A stretch of DNA of 64,000 bases from Streptomyces dioscori (GTDB taxonomy: Bacteria > Actinomycetota > Actinomycetes > Streptomycetales > Streptomycetaceae), in NCBI RefSeq assembly GCF_003024195.1, contig NZ_KZ679047.1, forward strand, positions 124,001 through 188,000. Direction: 5' to 3'. Shown one piece after another: positions 16,048-23,816 of this stretch. The notes below the pieces were generated by a model that saw nothing but the letters and a program-made list of their open reading frames with translations, made no database searches and was not told where the DNA came from. Position 1 is the first letter of the stretch; each line of letters starts with the position of its first letter. Made by a program: the position numbers and the translations under genes.

Positions 16048-17375
16048 CACGTCACCCCCAGTGCCTCGGCCGCCGTGACGCCGGAGCGGCAGCCGTCCTC
16101 GTGGAAACCCCAGCCGTGGTAGGCGCCGGCGTACGCGGTGACGGCGGTGTTCAGGGCGGGGAGCCGCCGCTGGGCGGCCACCGACTCGGGCGTGTAGACG
16201 GGGTGTTCGTACACCATGCGGGCGAGGACCTGGTCCGGGTCGACGCGGTCGAGACCGCCCAGGGTGACGACGTACGTCTCGGGTGCGTCGAGGCGCTGGA
16301 GCCGGCTCATGTCGTAGCTGACCCTGACCCGGTCGGCGCCCGCCGCGCACGACGGCATCAGGTAGTTCCAGGAGGCGCGCGCCCCACGGGCGCGCGGCAG
16401 CGGTGCGGTGTCGGTGTGCAGGAGAGTGGTGTTGCGGGAGTAGCGGAACGCGCCGAGCACCTCCCGCTCCTCGCCGGTGGGATCGGCCAGCAGGCGCAGG
16501 GCCTGGTCGGGGTGGACGGCCAGCACCACCGAGTCGTACGTGTCGGTGGTGCCGTCCTCGGCGGTGATCTCGACGCGGTCGAGGTGTCGGCGGACCGCGC
16601 GGACCGGCGTCGAGGTGTGCACCGAGTCGATGTGTTTCGCGACCCGGTCGACGTACTCGCGCGAGCCGCCGGTCACGGTGCGCCAGGCCGGCGAGCCGCC
16701 GATCGACAGCAGCCCGTGGTTCGCCAGGAACCGGAACAGATAGGCGGCCGGATAGCGCTGGGCCGTCTCGGCGTCGCAGGACCACACCGCCGACACCATG
16801 GGCGTCATGAAGTGCGCGACGAAATAGGCGGAGAAGCGCTGCTGGGCCAGGAACTCGCCCAGGGTGAGGGTGTCGCCCTCTGTCCCGGTGCCCGCGTCCG
16901 CGTCGGCCAGCAGGCGCCGCGCGGCCCGGTGGAAGCGCGGCACCTCGGCGAGCATGCGCAGGTACGGGCCGCGCAGCGCGTTCCGGGGCTGGGCGAAGAG
17001 TCCCGCCGGGCCGCGCGCACCCGCGTATTCGAGGCCGCAGCCGTCGCAGCGGACGGACATGCTCATCTCCGACTCCTGCGTGGCGACGCCGAGTTCGGCG
17101 AAGAGCCGGAGCAGGTTCGGATAGGTGCGGCGGTTGTGCACGATGAAGCCGGAGTCGACCCGGCGGGCCCGGCCGTCCGACGAGGTCAGCTCATGGGTGT
17201 GGGCGTGTCCGCCGAGCCGCTCGTCGGCCTCGTACAGGGACACCCTGCGCGTACGTCCGAGGATGTACGCGGCGGTGAGCCCGGCGACGCCCGAGCCGAT
17301 GACGGCCGTACGCCCGGTCCGCCCCGGTATGCCCTCCCCGTCGCTCGCCGTGGCGTCCCGTGACGCTGCTGCCAT
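16044..17375 (-). CDS. FAD-dependent oxidoreductase (NAD(P)/FAD-binding, amine-oxidase fold)
   Basis: The 443-residue protein begins with an FAD dinucleotide-binding motif, TAVIGSGVAGLTAAYILGRT (residues 23-42), followed by SLYEADERLGGHAHTHEL. Further family segments are SGFIVHNRRTYPNLLRLFAE, SIGGSPAWRTVTGGSREYVD and AYAGAYHGWGFHEDGCRSGV. Homologues are encoded with DUF1365 and cyclopropane synthase genes in SigK and ChrR-type regulons. It probably performs the redox step on the acyl chain, such as desaturation or reduction of a methylated intermediate. It is the first gene of the five-gene operon and has a SigK-like promoter 43 bases upstream. Confidence 0.9.
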   Translation of the reverse strand: MAAASRDATASDGEGIPGRTGRTAVIGSGVAGLTAAYILGRTRRVSLYEADERLGGHAHTHELTSSDGRARRVDSGFIVHNRRTYPNLLRLFAELGVATQESEMSMSVRCDGCGLEYAGARGPAGLFAQPRNALRGPYLRMLAEVPRFHRAARRLLADADAGTGTEGDTLTLGEFLAQQRFSAYFVAHFMTPMVSAVWSCDAETAQRYPAAYLFRFLANHGLLSIGGSPAWRTVTGGSREYVDRVAKHIDSVHTSTPVRAVRRHLDRVEITAEDGTTDTYDSVVLAVHPDQALRLLADPTGEEREVLGAFRYSRNTTLLHTDTAPLPRARGARASWNYLMPSCAAGADRVRVSYDMSRLQRLDAPETYVVTLGGLDRVDPDQVLARMVYEHPVYTPESVAAQRRLPALNTAVTAYAGAYHGWGFHEDGCRSGVTAAEALGVTW

Positions 17376-17417
17376 CGTGCTTCCTCCCAGCCGTCTCCAC
17401 TCGGAGTCGTCGTGGGT

Positions 17418-17446
17418 ATTCCGAAGCTGAGGCGGCCATGGATTGG
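17418..17446 (-). promoter_or_regulatory. Putative SigK-type promoter of the lipid operon
   Basis: Read on the minus strand, CCAATCC (17440-17446), 16 bases, then CGGAAT (17418-17423). This is the same heptamer, spacer length and -10-like element as at 10326-10354, and it ends 43 bases before the FAD oxidoreductase ATG. The beginning of the divergent intergenic region also holds an AT-rich patch (about 17460-17500) that may serve the SPW gene. Confidence 0.6.
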
Positions 17447-17586
17447 CCCGGCGGCCTGCAGATATATCACCAGATCTCTACACATAAGGGATAAATAAGA
17501 GCAGACTGGATCCAAGTGGCGTCCACCGCAGATCAGACGGTCGCGGCAGGGACCCGTAGGGACAGCAGAGACAAAGGAGTCGAGTC

Positions 17587-18027
17587 ATGGCCAACGTCTC
17601 GAACACCAGAGGTGACATCACCCGTCACCCCGATGTGCCCGAGATGCGGGATCGCTATGCCCGCATGCTCGGTGGTCGCGATGTGGCGCTCATGGACGGA
17701 CCGGTGTTCCTGCTCGGTCTGTACTGCGCCGCTTCCCCCTGGATCCTCCATTACACGACGAGCCAGCCGGCCATGGTGACGCACAACCTCATCATGGGCA
17801 TCGCCATCGGTCTGCTGGCCCTCGGATTCACCGTCGCCCCGGCACGGATGTACGGCCTGAGCTGGGCCATGTGCGCCATGGGTGTGTGGATGATCGTCGC
17901 ACCCTGGATCGTCGGCAGCAGCCCCGACGCGGGTGTGGTGCTCAACAACATCGTCATCGGCGTCCTGGCCGTGGTGATGGGATTCCTGTGCGCGACCACC
18001 GCGGCGAAGAGCTCACCGCAGACCTAG
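17587..18027 (+). CDS. SPW-repeat membrane protein
   Basis: The 146-residue protein has four hydrophobic segments and two SPW-type motifs (AASPWILHYTT and VAPWIVGSSPD), matching the SPW repeat family of small actinobacterial membrane proteins. An AAGGAG ribosome-binding site lies 6-7 bases before the ATG. It is divergent from the lipid operon and ends at a strong terminator. Function is not established; family members are probably structural or stress-related membrane proteins. The AT-rich upstream stretch with ATAAGGGATAAAT is a candidate promoter. Confidence 0.85.
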   Translation: MANVSNTRGDITRHPDVPEMRDRYARMLGGRDVALMDGPVFLLGLYCAASPWILHYTTSQPAMVTHNLIMGIAIGLLALGFTVAPARMYGLSWAMCAMGVWMIVAPWIVGSSPDAGVVLNNIVIGVLAVVMGFLCATTAAKSSPQT

Positions 18028-18048
18028 AGGACAGGACGGATGGGAGCG

Positions 18049-18088
18049 GTCGGCCGGTCCGCGCGCCAGGCGCCGCGGACCGGCCGAC
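18049..18088. terminator. Terminator with 15-bp perfect stem
   Basis: GTCGGCCGGTCCGCG pairs with CGCGGACCGGCCGAC around a 10-base loop. It lies between the convergent SPW gene and ArsR-AHSA1 gene and can serve both. Confidence 0.85.
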
Positions 18089-18114
18089 ACACGGCCCTCA
18101 CTTCGCCCCCGCGG

Positions 18115-18975
18115 TCAGTGCTCGGGCACCAGCCACGGCTCCTGCGGCAGCGGCTTTCCGGTTTCCAGGAGCGACTTCAGGTTGGCCAGGACGGCCGACC
18201 AGCCGAGGGAGACCTGCTTGACCGCGGTCTCGTCGGCCAGGTCCTCATGGGTGACGGTGAGCCGGACGATGTCGCCGTGCGGCCTGATGTCGTAGGTGAC
18301 CCTTGAATGCTTGTCCTCCTGCCCCTCCTCCTCGGGCGAGGCCCAGGTGGCCACCAGACGGGTGGGCCGCTCGCTCTCCACGACGGTGCCGACCACGTCG
18401 GCGACGCCGGTTCCGTCCGTGCGCCGGTGCTCCCACCGCGAGCCGGGGCGCCAGTCCTCGGACACATTGCTGTGGCCCCAGTAGGCGGCGGTCAGTTCGG
18501 CGTCGGTGAGCGCGTCCCAGACCTTCTCCGGCGTGCTGGCGATGTAGGTGACGTACACGAATGTCGGCTTGTCGGTCATGTCTTCCTCGGCTCGTCGCTT
18601 GAGTGCGCTCAGCGCGCGAAGGCGCGGACGCTCGAACTTGTCGATCCACCGCTCCTGGATCTCGTGGAGCGGTACGGGATTGAGGTAGTGCAGCTTTTCC
18701 CGTCCTCGTCGCACGGTGGCGACCAGGTTGGCCGCCTCCAGTACGGACAGGTGCTGGGTCACCGACTGGCGGGTCATGTCGATGTGCTCGCAGAGCTCCC
18801 CCAGCGTCTGCCCACCGTGTTCGTGCAGCCTGTCGAGCAGGCGTCTGCGTGTTCCGTCAGCCAGCGCCTTGAAGACCTGGTCCACCTCCGGACCCCTGCT
18901 CGGGCCCGGCTCACTCTCCGCCTCTGTTCCCTCATCCGATCGCACACTCAACGTTATGCAGGTGATTGCCTGCAT
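18115..18975 (-). CDS. ArsR-family regulator fused to an AHSA1/SRPBCC domain
   Basis: The longest frame encodes 286 residues. An ArsR winged helix-turn-helix covers about 30-110 (VFKALADGTRRRLLDRLHEH and HIDMTRQSVTQHLSVLEAAN). From about 133 there is an AHSA1/START-like domain (FVYVTYIASTPEKVWDALTD, GHSNVSEDWRPGSRWEHRRT). The two parts are often separate, coupled genes. Here an internal ATG at 18579 with a GAGGAA site could also produce the 154-residue AHSA1 part alone. The N-terminal start is uncertain: ATG 18975 lies exactly at the edge of a perfect palindrome that looks like the operator, so a GTG further in may be the real start. Probably an autoregulated sensor of a hydrophobic ligand. 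Confidence 0.8.
   Translation of the reverse strand: MQAITCITLSVRSDEGTEAESEPGPSRGPEVDQVFKALADGTRRRLLDRLHEHGGQTLGELCEHIDMTRQSVTQHLSVLEAANLVATVRRGREKLHYLNPVPLHEIQERWIDKFERPRLRALSALKRRAEEDMTDKPTFVYVTYIASTPEKVWDALTDAELTAAYWGHSNVSEDWRPGSRWEHRRTDGTGVADVVGTVVESERPTRLVATWASPEEEGQEDKHSRVTYDIRPHGDIVRLTVTHEDLADETAVKQVSLGWSAVLANLKSLLETGKPLPQEPWLVPEH
18956..18975. promoter_or_regulatory. Palindromic operator candidate of the ArsR gene
   Basis: ATGCAGGTGATTGCCTGCAT has 7-base inverted arms (ATGCAGG/CCTGCAT) around six bases. It overlaps the first possible start codon of the ArsR fusion gene, the usual place for ArsR autorepression. Confidence 0.55.
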
Positions 18976-19426
18976 GTCAATCGGAGGAGGTCGTTAGGAG
19001 GTGCGGAGCGGCGGCTCGGAATGCCGCCGGTCGCGCTCGGCTTCGCCGACGCACACGGGGCAACCCGGTCCTCGACGGTCCGCGCCCGCGCTCCTTCCCG
19101 CCCGAGCCGGTGCGCTTCGGCGGCGCGCGCCTCTGGGCCGACGCGTGGCGGGAGCGAGTTCCGGACAGTGATCCGGCCCGCGCCCCGGGCGTCGCGGAAC
19201 CACTCACACCCCTCACGTCCGCGGTGCGCCACCAGGAGTTCCCGGACGGTGTCGAGCCGCCGGAAAAGGCCTGCCACCAGGGCGGTCCCGTGTCCGCGAG
19301 CCGCGAGGCGGTACACGGTGCGGCCGCTCCCGACCCCTGCCTCGCGGGCCCGGGGCGCACCAGGGCGGGGCGGGCGTGAGCCACGCGCCCTTGGCCGCCC
19401 GCCCGCGCGCGAGGCAGGATCGCCTC
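18976..19426. other. 451-bp stretch without a supported gene
   Basis: Open frames exist on both strands, for example a minus-strand frame beginning near 19316 with YRLAARGHGTALVAGLFRRL. None has a recognisable domain, a clear ribosome-binding site, or a start that fits its neighbours. The minus-strand frame looks slightly protein-like in its first 55 residues and could be a gene remnant. Confidence 0.4.
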
Positions 19427-20026
19427 ATGGACAGTCCGCTGACACTCGACGCCCCCTCGCAACTCCGCCTCCAAGGGGAGGGAGTTCACCTGCGCGAATG
19501 GTCCGAGGACGACCTGGACGCGCTGATCGCGCTGTACGACGACCCCGAGATAGCCCGCTGGACGCCGGTGGCCTCGCCGTTCGACCTGCCCGCGGCGCGG
19601 GTCTATCGCGCCGAGGCGCGAGCGGCCCGCGCGCAGGGACGCAAGGTGCAGCTGGCGATCACCACGGACGGTGGTCCGCCGCGGGGCGAGGTACTGCTGT
19701 TCCCCAGCAAGGCCGACGAGCGGGACGCCGAGATCGCCTACGGGGTGGGCGCCGCCCATCGCGGCCGAGGCCTGGCCTCCCGGGCCGTCCGGCTGCTCGC
19801 CGCCTACGCCCTGGGCCGCACGGGAGCCCGCCGCGTGGTGCTGTGCATCGAGGAGGCCAACGCGGCGAGTGCGGCCGTCGCCCTGCGCGCCGGATTCGTC
19901 CTCACCGACGACGAGCCTCTTCTGCGGATGTCACGAGGACGCGAGACCGCCCTGCGGACATGGAGCCTCACCAGCACTCCCCTGAGCGCCCGGTTCAGCG
20001 CATCGGCGGGCGAGCCGGCGAGTTGA
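19427..20026 (+). CDS. GNAT-family N-acetyltransferase (RimJ/RimL-like)
   Basis: The 199-residue protein has the GNAT fold of the RimJ/RimL subgroup: VHLREWSEDDLDALIALYDD at the N-terminus, EIAYGVGAAHRGRGLASRAV as the acetyl-CoA-binding motif A (R/QxxGxG/A as HRGRGL), and RRVVLCIEEANAASAAVALR, the motif B asparagine region. The ATG at 19427 has an AGGA element 8 bases upstream. The C-terminal 25 residues (SLTSTPLSARFSASAGEPAS) are low-complexity. The substrate, perhaps an amino acid, a small molecule or a protein N-terminus, cannot be predicted. Confidence 0.85.
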   Translation: MDSPLTLDAPSQLRLQGEGVHLREWSEDDLDALIALYDDPEIARWTPVASPFDLPAARVYRAEARAARAQGRKVQLAITTDGGPPRGEVLLFPSKADERDAEIAYGVGAAHRGRGLASRAVRLLAAYALGRTGARRVVLCIEEANAASAAVALRAGFVLTDDEPLLRMSRGRETALRTWSLTSTPLSARFSASAGEPAS

Positions 20027-20392
20027 GCGACGGCTCGCACTGCACTCGGCTGCGTACACCCTCGCGGTGCGCGGGGCACCGCGCCGCGTGTACGGCCTCG
20101 CGATGCATACGGCCTCGCCGTGCGCGTACGGCCTCGCGCCACGCATACGACCTCGCCGCGCGCAGCGCGTCACGTGCGTACCGTTCCCGGGCCCGCCGGC
20201 ACGTCTTCCCCTCCGCGTCGGCGGGCCCAACGGCCTCGACCGTGCGCCCGGCGCGGGAGAGACGTGGCGGCGCGGGAGGCCGGTCCCGGGACGGTGGGCG
20301 CCCATCCCCCGCAGGGTGCCACGGTCCCGTTCCCGCCGCCCGGGGCCGACCGGCCCTCGCGGAAGGGCTGTTCGGCCCCTCCTGCCGAGGAG
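20027..20392. other. 366-bp intergenic region with degenerate tandem repeats
   Basis: No gene is supported. The left third carries the 19-bp-type repeats listed at 20055-20164; the rest is GC-rich with several open frames but no domain or ribosome-binding site. It separates two convergent GNAT genes. Confidence 0.45.
20055..20164. repeat. Degenerate 17-19-bp tandem repeats (TACGGCCTCG core)
   Basis: The core TACGGCCTCG occurs at 20091, 20108 and 20127, and as TACGACCTCG at 20146, with a more distant copy (TACACCCTCG) at 20055. Spacing between the clear copies is 17, 19 and 19 bases. It lies just after the stop codon of the first GNAT gene. Confidence 0.6.
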
Positions 20393-21172
20393 TTACGGCG
20401 CCGCGTGGACGTACGGGACGGTCGTGGTGAGCGGGGCGAAACCCAGCCGCCGGAGAATGGGGCGGCTCTGGTCGGAGGCGTCGACCTGGAGGTAGGGGTA
20501 GCCGCGCTCGGCGGCGATCCGGGCGCGGTGCACGATCAGGGCACGGTAGATGCCGCGGCCCCGCCAGGCCTCGACGGTGCCGCCGCCCCACAGACCGGCG
20601 AATCGCGTGCCGGGGACGAGTTCCATCCGGGCCGAGCTGACCGGGATGTCACCGGCGAGGGCCACGACCGCGACGACGGTGTCCGGGGCTTCGTCGAGCA
20701 GGGCGAGCAGTTGGTGGCGCAGCCCGGTGCCGGGCGTGCCGAAGGCCTGCTCGTGGACGTCGACCATGAGGTCGACCCCGGCGGCGTCGGTGACGGGCCG
20801 CAGTTCGACGCCCGGCGGTGGCTCGGCGTCGAGCTCCAGTTCCCCGGCCTCGACGACCATCAAGGTTTCCGCGGGTTCGGGGGTGAAGCCGGCGGCCAGC
20901 AGGCGCCGCCCCAGGTCGTGCGGCCGGTCGTGCCCGTACAGCTTCCACTCGAACGCGCGGCCGAGCCGTGCGAAGTGGCGGCGCTGCTCGGCGATCGCCG
21001 CGTCCGCGTCGGCCTCCGTGAGGTCCGACCAGAGCACTCCGTTCCAGCCCTGCTCCGATCCCACGTGCCGGACCACCCCGTCGACGCGTTCCACGACGGA
21101 GTCGGGGCCGAAGGGGCGCGCGTTCTCCCGCATGTCCCGGTCGAACAGTGCCAGTACCGCTGCGTGATCCAT
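20393..21172 (-). CDS. GNAT-family N-acetyltransferase (second, divergent from MFS exporter)
   Basis: The 259-residue protein starts MDHAAVLALFDRDMRENARP. It has a non-canonical N-terminal half and a C-terminal GNAT domain with the acetyl-CoA motif WGGGTVEAWRGRGIYRALIV, followed by YPYLQVDASDQSRPILRRLG and FAPLTTTVPYVH. The WRGRGIY motif and the DASDxSRPIL segment are standard for this subgroup. It is divergent from an MFS exporter, a pairing often seen for small-molecule resistance genes, so detoxification by acetylation plus export is possible but not shown. Confidence 0.85.
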   Translation of the reverse strand: MDHAAVLALFDRDMRENARPFGPDSVVERVDGVVRHVGSEQGWNGVLWSDLTEADADAAIAEQRRHFARLGRAFEWKLYGHDRPHDLGRRLLAAGFTPEPAETLMVVEAGELELDAEPPPGVELRPVTDAAGVDLMVDVHEQAFGTPGTGLRHQLLALLDEAPDTVVAVVALAGDIPVSSARMELVPGTRFAGLWGGGTVEAWRGRGIYRALIVHRARIAAERGYPYLQVDASDQSRPILRRLGFAPLTTTVPYVHAAP

Positions 21173-21323
21173 CCCGCCACTCCAGCATCCGCGGACCGGC
21201 CGGGCAACGGAGTTTCGGGGCCGCCGGGTCCAAGGAGGGCGGCCCGCAGGGATCCGTCCGCGCCGATCGCCCGGAGCCCGACGCCTTGCCTTCACACTGA
21301 TGTGAGTGTTCCAGCCTGGCCCG

Positions 21324-22559
21324 ATGACGACCGCCTCTGTCTCCGGTGGCGCCGGTACGCCCGCCGCCACCGCGCCCCGGCTGCCGCTCTCCGGGCTGCT
21401 CGCGCTGTCCACGGCCGCCTTCACCGCCGTTCTGACGGAACTGCTGCCGGCGGGTCTGCTGCCCCGGATGGCCCCGGATCTCGGTGTCTCCGAGGCGCGG
21501 GTGGGCTTCCTGGTCACCGGGTACGCCCTCGCGTCGTTCCTCGCCGCGATCCCGCTCACGGCCGCGCTGCGGGGGCTGCCCCGGCGTCCCGTACTCATCG
21601 GCGCGCTCCTCGGCTTCGCGGCGGCCAACACCGTCACCGCCCTGTCCTCGTCGTACGGGCTGACGTTCGCGGCGCGGCTGACCGCCGGGGTCATGGGCGG
21701 CACGCTGTGGGCCATGCTCGTCGGGTACGCGGCCCGGATGGTGCCCGCGGAGCGGCGCGGCCGGGCCATCGCCGTCGTACTGGCGGGCATCACGCTCGCC
21801 CTCTCCCTGGGTCTTCCGGCGGGTACGGCACTGGCCGACGCGCTCGGCTGGCGCGCCGCGTTCGCCGCGCCCGCGGTGTCGGCCGCGCTGCTCGTGGTGT
21901 GGATACGGCGCCGGGTGCCGGGCTTTCCCGGCGAACGGCCCGGAGAGCGCGTGCCGTTGCTGCGCGTCGCCGCGCTGCCCGGGATCGGCACGGTGCTCTC
22001 CGTCACGCTGACGCTGCTCGTCGGCCACCAGGTGATGTACACGTACGTCGCGCCCTTCGCGCAGGACGCCGGTTTCGGCCGGACGGGGCTCGTGCTGCTG
22101 GTGTTCGGGGTGGCGACCGTCGCCGGGATCTGGCTCACCGGCGTCCTGGTCGACCGTCAGCTGCGGCGGACCCTGCTGGGCGCGCTGGCCCTGCTCGCGG
22201 CGGCGATGCTCGCGCTGGGCGCCTGGGCCGGACAGGCCGCCGTCCTGCTGATCGCGGTCGCGCTGTGGGGCGTCGCCTTCGGCGGGGCGCCGACGCTGAT
22301 CCAGACCGCTCTCGTCGACGCCTCGGGGACCGCGAACGCCGATGTGGCCACCTCGCTGCAGACCACCGTCTACAACGCGGGCATCGCGGCCGGTTCCCTC
22401 ACCGGCGGCCTGGTCCTGGAGAGTTACGGCTCGGCGGCGCTGCCCTGGACGACGCTCCTGCTGGTCACCGTGACCCTCGCGACCGTCGCCGCGGGCCGCC
22501 GCCGCGCCTTTCCGCGCGCACGCCCCTCGGATGTACGAGCGAACGCGGGGGACGACTGA
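21324..22559 (+). CDS. MFS transporter (DHA1 / arabinose-efflux-like)
   Basis: The 411-residue protein has 12 predicted transmembrane segments. The first is LPLSGLLALSTAAFTAVLTE. The loop MAPDLGVSEARVGFLVTGYA, the motif-A-like RGLPRRPVLIGALLGFAAAN, and the motif-C-like LAGITLALSLGLPAGTALAD mark the DHA1 drug:proton antiporters. I chose ATG 21324 rather than an in-frame GTG 18 bases earlier. It is probably an exporter of small molecules or sugars; the substrate is unknown. The next gene, a membrane acyltransferase, begins about 60 bases downstream. Confidence 0.9.
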   Translation: MTTASVSGGAGTPAATAPRLPLSGLLALSTAAFTAVLTELLPAGLLPRMAPDLGVSEARVGFLVTGYALASFLAAIPLTAALRGLPRRPVLIGALLGFAAANTVTALSSSYGLTFAARLTAGVMGGTLWAMLVGYAARMVPAERRGRAIAVVLAGITLALSLGLPAGTALADALGWRAAFAAPAVSAALLVVWIRRRVPGFPGERPGERVPLLRVAALPGIGTVLSVTLTLLVGHQVMYTYVAPFAQDAGFGRTGLVLLVFGVATVAGIWLTGVLVDRQLRRTLLGALALLAAAMLALGAWAGQAAVLLIAVALWGVAFGGAPTLIQTALVDASGTANADVATSLQTTVYNAGIAAGSLTGGLVLESYGSAALPWTTLLLVTVTLATVAAGRRRAFPRARPSDVRANAGDD

Positions 22560-22620
22560 GCCGTACATGAGGGGGCAGGCGGGAGAGATCGGCTCACCGC
22601 CACCGAGGCCAGGAGATGTG

Positions 22621-23733
22621 GTGTCGCACGACCTGTCAGCCCCCGCGCCGACCGCGCCACGGGAAGGCCTCACCGCGGCCCCGGCGACCGAGCCGGCGTC
22701 CGCCCGCAGGGATCCGTACTTCGACAACGCGAAGTACCTCACCATCGTGCTGGTGGCCTGCGGTCACGCCTGGGAACCCCTGACCCACGGGAGCCGGTTC
22801 GCGACCGCCGCGTATCTGACCGTCTACGCCTTCCACATGCCCGCGTTCGCCCTCGTCTCCGGCTATTTCTCACGGAGTTTCGACATGGCGCCGGGCCGGG
22901 TGCGGCGCCTCCTGACGAGCGTCGTCGTGCCGTACTTGGTCTTCGAGACCGCGTACACACTGTTCTACCGCTGGGCGCAGGACGATCCCGGTTATCCGCT
23001 GAGTCTGCTGGACCCCTGGTACGTGATGTGGTTCCTGCTCGCTCTGTTCATCTGGCGGATCACCACTCCTCTCTGGCTGACACTCCGTCACCCGGTGCCG
23101 GTCGCACTGGCGTTGGCCGTGCTGGCCGCCGTCTCACCGGAGCTGGGCGGGGACATCTCCATCCAGCGGGTCCTGGGGTTCCTGCCGTTCTTCGTGCTCG
23201 GTCTGACGCTGCGCGCCGAGCACTTCACACGGCTGCGGACCTGGCGCGTACGGCTGTACGCGCTGCCGGTGGGAGCCGCGGCACTGATCACGGCGTACCT
23301 GGTGGCGCCCTGGTTCAGCGCCGGCTGGCTCTACCACCGGGGCAGTGTCACGGGCCAGGGCGCACCGAACTGGGTGGGCCTGTTCACCACTCCGGCGCTG
23401 TTCTGTCTCGCGCTGGTCCTGACGGCCTGCTTCCTGTCCTGGGTCCCCGGGCGGCGCCTTTGGTGCACGGCGCTGGGCGCGGGCACGATGTACGGCTATC
23501 TGCTGCACGGTTTCGTCATCAAGGCGTCCCGCTTCTGGGACTGGTACGACCACCCCTGGCTGCACACCGCGCTCGGCGAACTGGCCGTCACCGCGGCCGC
23601 CGTGGGCCTCATCACCGCGCTGTGCTCCGCCCCGGTCCGCAGGGTGTTCCGGTTCGCCGTCGAGCCGCGCATGGAGTGGATGTTCCGCCGCCGCGACGAG
23701 ATCCCGCCTGGGCGAGCCCCCAAGGACGCCTGA
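22621..23733 (+). CDS. Membrane acyltransferase family 3 (fucose 4-O-acetylase-like)
   Basis: The 370-residue protein has a short cytoplasmic N-terminus followed by RRDPYFDNAKYLTIVLVACG, the family signature containing DNAK and the conserved His of GHAWEPL. About ten hydrophobic segments follow. It resembles WecH / fucose 4-O-acetylase-like enzymes that move acetyl groups across or onto envelope glycans. A GTG at 22621 is preceded by AGGAG; GTG 22618 is an equally possible start. The protein ends in RRRDEIPPGRAPKDA on the cytoplasmic side. The acceptor is unknown. Confidence 0.88.
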   Translation: MSHDLSAPAPTAPREGLTAAPATEPASARRDPYFDNAKYLTIVLVACGHAWEPLTHGSRFATAAYLTVYAFHMPAFALVSGYFSRSFDMAPGRVRRLLTSVVVPYLVFETAYTLFYRWAQDDPGYPLSLLDPWYVMWFLLALFIWRITTPLWLTLRHPVPVALALAVLAAVSPELGGDISIQRVLGFLPFFVLGLTLRAEHFTRLRTWRVRLYALPVGAAALITAYLVAPWFSAGWLYHRGSVTGQGAPNWVGLFTTPALFCLALVLTACFLSWVPGRRLWCTALGAGTMYGYLLHGFVIKASRFWDWYDHPWLHTALGELAVTAAAVGLITALCSAPVRRVFRFAVEPRMEWMFRRRDEIPPGRAPKDA

Positions 23734-23751
23734 CAGCCGGCTCTTCACGAG

Positions 23752-23783
23752 GCACGGGTCCGGGCTCGTGCCCGGACCCGTGC
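23752..23783. terminator. Terminator with 13-bp perfect stem
   Basis: GCACGGGTCCGGG pairs perfectly with CCCGGACCCGTGC around a 6-base loop. It lies between the convergent acyltransferase and chaplin genes. Confidence 0.85.
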
Positions 23784-23816
23784 GTGCCGACGACTTCAGG
23801 TCAGCGCGCGTTCAGG

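Noticed and set aside
18954..19316. A minus-strand frame upstream of the ArsR fusion
   Set aside because: The start is slightly protein-like but there is no domain, no ribosome-binding site, and it covers the ArsR operator.
21294..21309. Short inverted repeat ACACTGATGTGAGTGT before the MFS gene, considered as an operator
   Set aside because: Arms are only five bases, which is expected by chance, and no regulator gene is adjacent.
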